Shown here in pieces: positions 28,091-36,746 of a stretch of DNA of 64,000 bases. Under the pieces are notes generated by a model. That model worked only from the letters and a program-made list of their open reading frames with translations. It did no database searches and was not told the DNA's origin. Where the stretch lies: the NCBI RefSeq assembly GCF_000695835.1, contig NZ_CP007521.1, forward strand, positions 496,001-560,000, in the 5' to 3' direction. Both the position numbers and the translations under genes were made by a program. How positions within the stretch are numbered: position 1 is the stretch's first letter; the number at the start of each line of letters is the position of its first letter. This stretch comes from Mycoplasmopsis californica. Lineage in GTDB: Bacteria > Bacillota_I > Bacilli_A > Mycoplasmatales > Metamycoplasmataceae.

Positions 28091-28482
28091 GGGGATGTAA
28101 TGGTTTCGACATGTAGTAGGTAGTGTTCGCATCAGTGGTGTAGTAGACCATAAATACTTCTAGGCTTTATAGTCGCAAACAAAAACAAAAAAGCTCACGT
28201 TGGGCTACAAAATTTAGTAATTGCAAATCAATTACAATCAAATCTAGCTTTCGCTTAATTCTGCGAACTAGTGCATTATCGTTAGAGCCTAAGAACGATA
28301 GTGTGGTAATTTAGGCTCGGTTTTTTCTCGTGCTTAGAAAAAACTTAAATTGAATGCACACTAAAAGTCAAGAGTTTTGTTTATTTCCTTTAACTTTTAG
28401 CACTAATAAATAAACTAAACTGTAAAAAGTGCAAACACATCTTGTTATGTGGACGCGGGTTCAACTCCCGTCATCTCCACCA
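28091..28482 (+). ncRNA. ssrA: Transfer-messenger RNA (tmRNA)
   Basis: Rescues ribosomes stalled on broken messages and tags the products for proteolysis. The 5' end GGGGATGTAATGGTTTCGAC and the 3' TGGACGCGGGTTCAACTCCC segment with encoded CCA are diagnostic; GGGGATG pairs with CATCTCC to form the acceptor stem. The tag frame starts at the resume codon GCA at 28175 and stops at TAA 28256-28258: 27 residues beginning ANKNKKAHVG and ending SNLAFA, long as in other mycoplasmas. A hairpin terminator follows. Confidence 0.97.
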
Positions 28483-28497
28483 AATGCTTATGCAACC

Positions 28498-28518
28498 AAA
28501 TCTGCTTCATGCAGATTT
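28498..28518 (+). terminator. ssrA terminator
   Basis: AAATCTGC / GCAGATTT 8-bp stem with a 5-base loop and a T7 run. Confidence 0.9.
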
Positions 28519-28555
28519 TTTTCTATTTTTTAATTTACATAGTAAAATATAACTT

Positions 28556-28843
28556 ATGTTTTTAGATAAAAATGACGACCAACAAGAAACAATTGAACTA
28601 GACCAAACTCTTGAATTCAATCCAAAAGTTAATATTTCCAAAAAAGAAATTCAAAAACTTCCAGACTTCGCTCGCTCACAAATAATTAAACAAGTAAAAA
28701 ACGACATTTTAAACAATGAAAAATCAATTAAAAATGCTCGTCGTAAGCGTTTTTTATCTGTTATTGCCATTTTTTTAATAAGCATAACTCTAATAGCAAC
28801 ACTAATATATTTATTCGCCGGAGTTGTCTTTGATCTTGTCTAA
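28556..28843 (+). CDS. Small single-TM protein, 95 aa
   Basis: Not recognised. The first 60 residues are charged and probably cytoplasmic (Asp/Glu-rich, then Lys-rich); NARRKRFLS then leads into one TM segment at about residues 67-90. It is a type of C-terminally anchored protein. There is no ribosome site; TAAAAT ends 7 bases before the ATG, again the leaderless spacing. A hairpin terminator follows about 40 bases later. Confidence 0.75.
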   Translation: MFLDKNDDQQETIELDQTLEFNPKVNISKKEIQKLPDFARSQIIKQVKNDILNNEKSIKNARRKRFLSVIAIFLISITLIATLIYLFAGVVFDLV

Positions 28844-28884
28844 ATCACTCATGCAAAAATAAAAACTAAGGATTAAACTAGGGC

Positions 28885-28909
28885 ACAATTATGGGATATC
28901 CATAATTGT
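28885..28909 (+). terminator. Terminator
   Basis: Perfect 10-bp stem ACAATTATGG / CCATAATTGT with a 5-base loop and a T7 run. Confidence 0.85.
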
Positions 28910-28943
28910 TTTTTTACGCAGGTTTATATCGGTATCATTTAAC

Positions 28944-29003
28944 ACATCCAAGATATTCACAAACATCGACAACAAATAGGTCAAACAATGTTTAAAATCA
29001 ATA
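28944..29003 (-). pseudogene. Decayed fragment of pgsA
   Basis: About 60 bases closely match the plus-strand sequence of the intact pgsA at about 34155-34230. AACAAATAGGTCA and AACAATGTTTAAAATCAAT are identical in both. An 11-base stretch between two GGTCA copies is missing here, as expected from deletion between short direct repeats, and it shifts the frame. It lies in the same orientation as pgsA and abuts a truncated gene at 29004. Confidence 0.7.
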
Positions 29004-29699
29004 ATAGATGAGCCAAATAAGCTTATTGAGTTAAAAATAGCGACTAAACAAGACTATACGCTGGGTAAAATTTGTCACCTTTACTATGAGCAAGGCTCGC
29101 GGGAATTAGTTTTCAATGATAATTGAGACTGAGACGGCTGTATTTTAAAAATAGCTTATTACTCACTTAATAAAACCGCCGTGACACTGCAAAATAGCGA
29201 AGAAATTGCCAGAGTTCATAAATTAAATACATTTAATGGCGATGTTTTTAAATTTGAGAAATTCAACGACTTATCTGACTATGACGACTTATTCAACAAA
29301 ACTAATAACAACCTTAAAATCAACTCACAACCACGAAAAGAATTACGGGTGATAACCACAAGACCATTTTTAGAATTAGGCGACACACTTGATTTAAATT
29401 TCAACGATTTCAAATTTGATGGGCGATATATTTGTTATGGCTTCAATGCTAAATATTTTGCTAATACTCACGGTCTGCATATTACTTATTTGCTGCGTAA
29501 TAGTTTTAACTCGGACACGCTCTTAAATATTTACGATAACCAAACTTATAGAACTAACCCACTATTAGTTAGAGCGAAAGGAACAACCCTTTATAAATAT
29601 AAAGACTATGCTTCTGAGGGTAACTTGCATTATTTATACGGTTATAATAAACAAACAAAAACCAAGGCAAATAATTTAAGCACGTGAAAATTTAAATAA
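29004..29699 (+). pseudogene. 5'-truncated gene, possibly phage tail/baseplate-like
   Basis: A frame of 231 codons is open from the junction with the pgsA scrap to TAA 29697-29699, but has no ATG or ribosome site near its beginning; only later GTG or internal starts exist (for example 29181). The product lacks TM or signal sequences and is rich in Asp, Asn, Tyr and Phe. The segment FLELGDTLDLNFNDFKFDGR with a following beta-rich end recalls phage tail-tip proteins, but this is a weak impression. I read it as the surviving 3' part of a longer gene. Confidence 0.5.
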
Positions 29700-29721
29700 A
29701 AAGCACCTAATTTAGTGCTTT
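29700..29721. terminator. Bidirectional terminator
   Basis: AAAGCAC / GTGCTTT 7-bp stem between convergent frames. The stop codon of the minus-strand gene lies in its loop. Confidence 0.6.
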
Positions 29722-30435
29722 AAGTGTTGTGTGTTTGCTTCATTTGTCGCCATTTACTCGCTTGTATCATTTAGTTATTTGGACAGTATTTAAAGTGGCT
29801 AAAATTGAGGTAATTACGGTTGTGAATGCAGCAAATGAAGTCAGCAATGTTCATAAGTTTTTTGTGGATTTGTAGGCAACAATATTAAACTTAACGGGAT
29901 TTAAAAAATGTCTTGCTGCTCCATTATATTTTGATGAGGTATAATTAAAAATTTCGCTACGTGTTATATCCTTAAATTGATTATTATTTAATGCATCTTT
30001 AAAGCGTATAAATATTTCATTATTTTTGGTTGCATCTCTTCAAACCTCTACACTTCAGCCTTTTTCAGTTTTAAATATTGAGGCGAATTGATCGTCAGTC
30101 AAATCATTTATAGCAAACTTAATAAAACTATCTAAGCGTGGTGCAACATAATCAACTAACACATATGGCTCTAAGGTGTTTTTATGTATTTGTAAATAAG
30201 TTTTATTAAAAAACGTAGAATATGATTCAATTGTTTTTTTCATACGTTCTAGTTCTTTTGGTGACGTATATTCTGCAAATGTTTTTCCGTCCGATTTTGT
30301 TATTTCAAACACTCTATACTCTCAAACTCTATCCCTGCTAATTGACACTAATGCACAAATACCAAAAATCAACATCGCAAGTGATACAATCACGCACAAT
30401 CAAATTAATATATTTTTTATAACTCTATTTCTCAT
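29707..30435 (-). CDS. Two-TM membrane protein, 242 aa
   Basis: Not recognised. There is one N-terminal hydrophobic segment (residues about 7-32), a 150-residue hydrophilic region, a second TM segment (about 198-222) and a short basic tail. With both ends basic, the middle is probably outside the cell. It is transcribed away from the 1025-aa gene; only 33 bases separate the two starts. TATAAT lies 10 bases upstream of the ATG and there is no ribosome site. Its place between a truncated gene and the large gene makes it a possible partner or immunity protein of the module, which is speculation. Confidence 0.75.
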
Positions 30436-30445
30436 AATGCTCAAA

Positions 30446-30451
30446 ATTATA
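30446..30451 (-). promoter_or_regulatory. -10 box in the 33-base divergent spacer
   Basis: TATAAT on the minus strand, ten bases before the ATG of the 242-aa gene; the leader would be at most a few bases. The plus-strand gene shares this spacer and has AAAGGAG before its ATG. Confidence 0.45.
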
Positions 30452-30468
30452 CATATAAAGGAGATTAA

Positions 30469-33400
30469 ATGTCAAAACAATGGTTCAAAACATTGGTAAA
30501 AACACTAACTGGAACGAATTCAAGTTCCACAATTTCACAAAACGCTGAGGACTATTCATATAAAGTCGCAGTTGCACCAAAACAAATAAATATAACCTGA
30601 GAAGCCTCAGAAATTTGGTGACTAATTCACTTTTTAAAGGCTTATCCAGAATATTCAAATCGTCAAGAAGAAGCTACAAGGTTATGAAGAGGCAAGGAAT
30701 TGGTCGCAAGGTTTTACAACTCAACAAGGCTAGTAAATGTTTTCAATTTTGAATTAGGTTCATTTTTTGAGGTTATTGACAATTATTCAAGCGGTGGTAG
30801 CAAGGAAGCTATTTATTTTAAAGATGCAGTGAATAATAAACAATTCGATCAATTCTCGACAATAGTCCAAACACGATCAGGCGCATTATGTGGAGTAACA
30901 ACTTCACGCATTTGGCGTAGATTTGTCAAGTTAAATGACCTATTAAACGACGAAAACAAAGATGAAGGTGTATATTTCACATTTAAAAAAATAATTAGTC
31001 TTCACAATCCTGTTGATATTTCTTATGTTGATAATTCAAAATTACAATACTGAATAAATGAAAGCTCCATCAACAACTCGCTATTTGATATGCTAGTTTA
31101 TTTTCAGGATGCAAATCAATTTGCATATATTCAAGTAGATACAAGTAAAAGTCCCGATGAGGATTTTGTCTATAATGAATTTATAATATTAAATGAAAAC
31201 GAAAAGGCATTACCATTTCGCGTAACTGATGTTAAAGACTCATTGATTTCAACAATAGAAAGAAAAGCTGATAAGGGTGAAACTAAAATGTATGGAAACA
31301 TTCTAATCGGGGTCGATGGTGGATCTATAAATTCTAGTTTAAAAAGTGAGAGATTTCCATATTCCATATCACACAAACGTCATAATTTTCTACGTGATTT
31401 TAAAGTTCAAGCTAAGGAAATTCTTGTCCCTTATGTAAATGAACTTGAGCGTTATTCAACCGACCAATTCAACGTGCCGAGAAAGGAAATAGAAGAAAAA
31501 ACCTGAATTCCAGTTGCAGGATTTGAAGAAAGAACCGTCAGCTATTTTAATATACAACCCTGAGTTCAATACTACAAAAAAGCTAAGGAAGTTGTTGATT
31601 TTCAAGATATAAAATGAGATTTAAATAATTGTCGATTAGATATAGAATTAAATTTCCGTCCCGTTCTAAGTATTAAAGAAAAATTTTTTAAACGCATTTA
31701 TGAAAGAGAAGAATATGCACAACCCGAAGAAATTAAAATACACAACTTTCGCGAGACTAACAAGAAAACTCTTAGAAGATTAGTTCAATTAGAAAGAAAA
31801 AGGTTAGGGATAAAAGATGGAGAAATTATATACAAAGAGATTGATGCTTTAACCAAAAAGACAGATACGGAATGAATTGAAAATAGAGGTGACGAGGCTC
31901 GAATGAGTTATTTACACCCTAAGTCAGGAGTTCATGAACTCAATTTTATAGCTGTTAAATTTTCAGATGGAGCAGCGTTAAATAGATTTTTATCCAGGGA
32001 TGAAGAAATTAGAGTCACTGTTCAGCAAATAGAAGGACACGAATTTCATTTAAGAATATATTTTGGTTCTATTTTGTTGAGTGAATTTATTGTAAAGAGT
32101 GCGGAACAGGATAAGGGTGAGCATGTATTAAGAAAAGAGTTATTTGATATTGATTTTTACGTTGTACATATAGGGCTTTCTCTTAATACAACAGCTGAAA
32201 TTATAACTGGTGGAGTTCAAAAAAACCAACTAATAAACATCGCTTTTACCGAAAACACAAAGACACCAAATGAGTCGAAAAAACTTGTATTTGTTAGAGA
32301 TGAAGGGCTAAGCGATGTCGAAAAAACAGGAACTGGGGCTGTTATTAATTCTAACCAAATATTGATGCCAGTACTTAGCAAGACAACCAATACCTGAGCG
32401 TTGTGAAACTTTAAGTCAAATTATAATTTTGAATGATCGTGTAGTAGTCAATACGGTTGTCGAGCACTTCTAACAAAACAAACCCCAACACGTGTTGGAA
32501 CTATTGATTATCTTGCTGACAATCCAAAAGTTATTACACTAAAACAAGAACAATACGACAACCCCTGAGTTTTTGTAGTTGATAAAAATTTTATTACCTC
32601 ATTTAATGGCGATAAAACATTAAGAGTTAGCTCTATTGCTCCGTTAGAATTTCAAGCATTGACTGATGAAAATAAATTTTTAGCATTTAGAGAACAATTG
32701 AACACAAGGTTCTTAACATATAGCCTTGCAGACGAACCAAAAGGTAAAATGATAAATATTCGCTATGACGGTAAAAATTTCAATGAAACAAATTGACCTT
32801 ATATCTATGAAACAAATGAGGGACGCAATAATTTAAAAAATAATTTTATGCCGGCTTTAATTTATGAAAAACACGGTGAGTTTTGTACTAATATTCACTC
32901 AGTTAAAGTTAATAACAACACTGTAAGTATGATTGGCAACATTAATAAAACGACCTTAAATTCTCCATCAGGGTTAAAAACTATATGAGATGTTCCAGAA
33001 AATAACTGCGTAATTCAATTCCTAGACAACAACGGCAACGTAATTGATGAATTCCAAGACAATTTACACTATAAACACAAAAACGACAACATCCAGCTAA
33101 CTCTAAATAAGACTTTTAACTGAGTAATGTTTAAAGACAAGCAAAAAAATAAACAATGAAGCGAAAACATAGCTCAATTATTCACAAACTTAAATGCCAT
33201 TAATAGTATGCTAATGACTCACGCCCGTTTTGATGTTGAATCGTATAGTTATGCAACGGTTGAAGGTGTTGAGAAGTTAGTAGGTAAATCGAAGCGAACA
33301 ATTACTAAAAAATTAGAAGAAGGTAACGTGATAATTGAAGATGATATGGCATTTTTATTAATTCATTTTACTATACGGATTGACCAACACAACCCGACCA

Positions 33401-33546
33401 TAATTTCTAATTTAAGAATTGGCGATGCTAACACCAACCGTTTTGAAACAATTGACACATTCAAAACAATAACGGTACAAACAGGATTAACAGATGAAGA
33501 ATATGAAATGCACGTGGTAAAAATAGGCTTATTAAAAGTTTCATAA
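30469..33546 (+). CDS. Large protein of unknown family, 1025 aa
   Basis: Not recognised. Strong ribosome site (AAAGGAG) and an unambiguous ATG (MSKQWFKTLV). About 15 Trp are TGA. There is no signal peptide, lipobox or TM segment, so it is cytoplasmic or particle-borne, unlike most large mycoplasma proteins of unknown function. It mixes Trp/Tyr-rich, beta-looking segments (for example WALWNFKSNYNFEW) with a helical basic stretch near residues 430-470. The length, soluble nature and beta-rich C-terminal half fit a structural tail fibre or baseplate protein of a phage-like particle; nothing in it proves this. An 81-aa gene follows 9 bases later. Confidence 0.8.
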
Positions 33547-33555
33547 GGAGGTAAT

Positions 33556-33801
33556 TTGATAACTTTAATTATAATGTGAATAATGAAGGCAATTAGTGCC
33601 AACGGAGAGCAAATTTTTAGAATTTTACCAAATGTCAATGACCTAGATTTAATTGACAAGATTAAATACCTTGATATTTATAGTTATTTTGATACATTGA
33701 CTAGAACACATAAAGCAATAATTTATTTTATTTTAACTTTTGAGTTAGCTTGCGAATTAAAAAGACACAACTGTGGGTGTCTCATAATTGTGTCTTTTTA
33801 A
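33556..33801 (+). CDS. Small protein with TTG start, 81 aa
   Basis: Not recognised. The ribosome site AAGGAGG at 33545-33551 decides the start: it lies 4 bases before TTG 33556 but 22 bases before the first in-frame ATG (33574). The product has hydrophobic ends and a charged middle (NVNDLDLIDKIKYLDIYSYF). The last 15 codons run through the terminator stem. It is coupled to the 1025-aa gene. A holin-like or assembly role would fit a phage module but is a guess. Confidence 0.55.
33759..33799 (+). terminator. Terminator at the end of the accessory module
   Basis: A 12-bp perfect stem, AAAAAGACACAA / TTGTGTCTTTTT, with a 17-base loop. It also serves as a barrier to the convergent pgsA transcript. 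Confidence 0.75.
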
Positions 33802-33815
33802 TTTTAATTTTTTAA

Positions 33816-34706
33816 TTAATCTAAATTGAAGCGTCCAACACTATTGTCTGAATACTCACTTGTATCTTCAATATTAATATTTTTTGGTTTCATATCCGAA
33901 TTATTTTCCTGCATATCAAGCGATTTTATATTAATATCTTCTTTAAAATCTGGGTCATTTTTTGAACCAAATTGTGTTGGAGCGGGTTTAAGTGCTTTGT
34001 CCTCATTACTTAGATCAACATCGCTTTCTTGTACTTTTGTCTCAGCAATTACCAACTTCCACGCTTTAACTACATATAATACACCAGAGAAAACACTAAA
34101 ACCAAGAGCTAACATTAAAGGTATATTCACAACTCATCATAACCCTCAAGTTATCGCATCCAAAGATATTCCAGAAACATAATTAATAACAAATAGGTCA
34201 AGAGATGGTCAAACAATGTTTAAAATCAATATAAATACTATTGCTGACGATAAAATTATAGTTTTAATTTTACCTCAAATCGATGCGGCAACATCGATTT
34301 TGTGTTCTTTCATAACAACACGACATCCATCGACAATTAAATCTCTCACAATCAGCAAGGCAACAAGTAAATAAGAAACATAACCGCTTGAAATCACTGC
34401 TATAAATATTAAAGTAACAGTTGTAATCATTTTATCAGCGATTGGATCTCATAGTTTACCAAATGGGGTTATGGTTTTATTTTTGCGAGCGAAATAACCA
34501 TCCAAGAAATCAGTTATCATTGCACCACCAAAAATTAACAGTACAAATACAATTAAAATTCTTGGAGCTATAAGCGTTGGTGATACTTGCAAACTAAAAC
34601 GTGATAAAACAACATATAATGCTGTTACTAATAAAAGCGGTATAAGTAAAATCATTCTAGTTAATGTCAACTTATTTGCAAGATTAAGATTTTTTATTGA
34701 ATGCAT
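33816..34706 (-). CDS. pgsA: CDP-diacylglycerol-glycerol-3-phosphate phosphatidyltransferase
   Basis: Membrane enzyme making phosphatidylglycerophosphate. The CDP-alcohol transferase motif is complete: D69-G-x2-A-R-x8-G-x3-D87-x3-D91 in the segment DGYFARKNKTITPFGKLWDP. It has five to six TM segments over residues 1-215. It is longer than usual (296 against about 190-220): residues about 220-296 are a hydrophilic Asp/Glu/Asn/Ser-rich tail. It overlaps the upstream gene by 23 bases. A damaged copy of part of this gene lies at 28944-29003. Confidence 0.92.
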
Positions 34707-35196
34707 TATTATAAAACTCCTCTATTTCTTCTTTTACTTCAGTAATTAAGTCTTTTTTATTGTCTTGATCAATTAAGAAATACTCATCTTCAATAAATTT
34801 CAACGAATTTTTTTCATTTTTTCATAAAGTTGAGCGTCGATCCCGCAGTATTGCATAGTGTTTCATCAATGTTTTATTGCCTGTATATGTAGAAACATAA
34901 TCTTTAAATTCCTTTTCTTGTTGATATTGCAATAAAAAATCACGTGCAGTATCAACAACTTGGCTCATTTTAAATGACCCTATGCTAGGTTCAAAGCTAT
35001 CTAAGACTTCTTGGTTTTTGACAACTAATAATTGCAACATAATCACGGTAGCTTCTTTTCTTTCCTGAGCTAAGGCTTTAAAAGCAATTTCTTGCATTCT
35101 TCTTTTCTTTTTAGCAATTCTATCTTTAATGGCTGAAAATACAATAAACCCAATTAAAAGAACCACTACAACGCCGAAAATAATTCACATTATCAT
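34684..35196 (-). CDS. Membrane-anchored protein, 170 aa
   Basis: Not recognised. It has one N-terminal TM segment (residues about 3-23), then a basic cluster (KKKRRMQE) and a helical cytoplasmic part rich in Glu and Lys. The first ATG (35196) is chosen because AAGGAGG lies 11 bases before it; the ATG two codons later is an alternative. It overlaps pgsA by 23 bases, so the two are coupled. Confidence 0.78.
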
Positions 35197-35288
35197 AATT
35201 TTTAAGACCTCCTTAATTACATAAATATTTAAATATTATATATTATAAAACTTGAATTTTATTTGATTTATATTTTAATAGTAATTTA

Positions 35289-35294
35289 TATAAT
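35289..35294 (+). promoter_or_regulatory. -10 box placed for a leaderless transcript
   Basis: TATAAT ends 7 bases before the lipoprotein ATG and there is no ribosome site between them. Confidence 0.5.
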
Positions 35295-35301
35295 TAACAT
35301 T

Positions 35302-36546
35302 ATGAAAATAAAAAAAATTAAATTTATCACATTAACACCAGCAATCCTATCTCCAATTTTATTTACAGCAAGTTGCAACAACGATAATCGCGATTCAAGC
35401 GTAATTTACCACGAATATGAAAATGCATTTAAAAAATCATTTAATCTTAGCTTAGAACAATATGGCGAAAAAAATGACAAAATCACAACTGCAAAAGCAG
35501 AGGTTCTTGATTACTATTTTTTAGATTATCTATTGCTTTATAGAGATATTGAAGATAAAAATTCATTACATGCCCAAGAATTAAATCAGCATATATATAA
35601 TACTATGGAAATAGCCAATAAAATTATAGAAACTAATCAAAATACTGAAAAATATACTGAAGATCTGAACAAATTTAATAAAATTGTTGCTCAAATAGAA
35701 AATCAAATTGAGCAACTACCAAACTTACTTGAACCACTTAAAATTTTTGCTTTATCATGACTTAACCACTACAAATACCTGGGACAAAAAGCAAGCGAAT
35801 CAAAATCAGCAGATGCTTTTAGCTTTGTTTTAGCTGACCTAGCTAATTTATTTGAATTCTTAACTGATAAAGATTTAAATCAAAAATGGACACAAATATT
35901 CAATAAATACCCTACAACCAACGAGCTAGTAAAAGAATTTGATAAGGATTCTCTTGCTATCCAAAACAAACTAGCAACAATAAATCCATACACAAATTAT
36001 TGACTAATTTCTGAATATAAGTTATTTATTGAGAATGCAAAAAAACTCAATCCGTTTTTAAATGAAATTTATAGCAAAACAAAACGGGCATTTGTATTTT
36101 ATAATTACTTTCATCAACAATGGTTTTTTTATCTTTCAGATATAGCTCGCCAAAATAAATTAGCTAAAAACACACAAATGATCAGTGAAAATCAAGTTGA
36201 TGACTGAATTAATAAACTTTATTTTGTCAAAAAGAATTACTATTCAAAAGTTTATGCAGCATATAAAAATTTTACTAATTTTATTTTTTCAATAGGACCT
36301 CAACCCGCATCTATTAACCAACTTAAAAAGCTTGGACTTCTGGATGAATTAACAGATTGAACTATAAGAATTACCAGCACAAATAATAAGTTCATAAGTT
36401 GAAAAAATAAACTGAATAAAAAACAACTTATTAGTAAAAATGATAATATGAGAAATGAACTTCAATACCAAGTACAATTAGATTTTGAAAAAATTATTTA
36501 TCAAATAACATATCAGAACTTATCGCGTAATTACAAAAAAGAATAA
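35302..36546 (+). CDS. Lipoprotein of unknown function, 414 aa
   Basis: The N-terminus MKIKKIKFITLTPAILSPIL leads to the lipobox TASC, so the mature protein starts at Cys25 and is anchored to the outer face of the membrane by lipid. The mature part is almost entirely helical with many Lys, Asn, Tyr and Trp. I do not recognise the family. Single-gene unit with a leaderless-type promoter; a weak hairpin follows. Confidence 0.85.
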
Positions 36547-36549
36547 AAT

Positions 36550-36575
36550 ACCGCTAAAAGTAGCATTTAGCAGGT
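36550..36575 (+). terminator. Probable terminator
   Basis: ACC-GCTAAA pairs with TTTAGC-A-GGT (one bulge), followed by GTTTTTCTTC. Confidence 0.5.
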
Positions 36576-36650
36576 GTTTTTCTTCATTTTTTAATTGGAA
36601 TTATTTCTATATCAGGTGGTTGCCAAAATCTTAAATTCCGTTATAAATAG

Positions 36651-36656
36651 TATAAT
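36651..36656 (+). promoter_or_regulatory. -10 box of the nuclease-transporter operon
   Basis: TATAAT about 90 bases upstream of the first lipoprotein gene, which has a GAGAGGAAAA ribosome site. The leader holds no obvious hairpin. Confidence 0.5.
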
Positions 36657-36746
36657 TTAATTGCTAATACAAAAACGTAGGGTTTATATTTTTGTAGCGT
36701 GTTCATATATTGCAATAAGGATTTTTTGAGAGGAAAATTAAAATTA

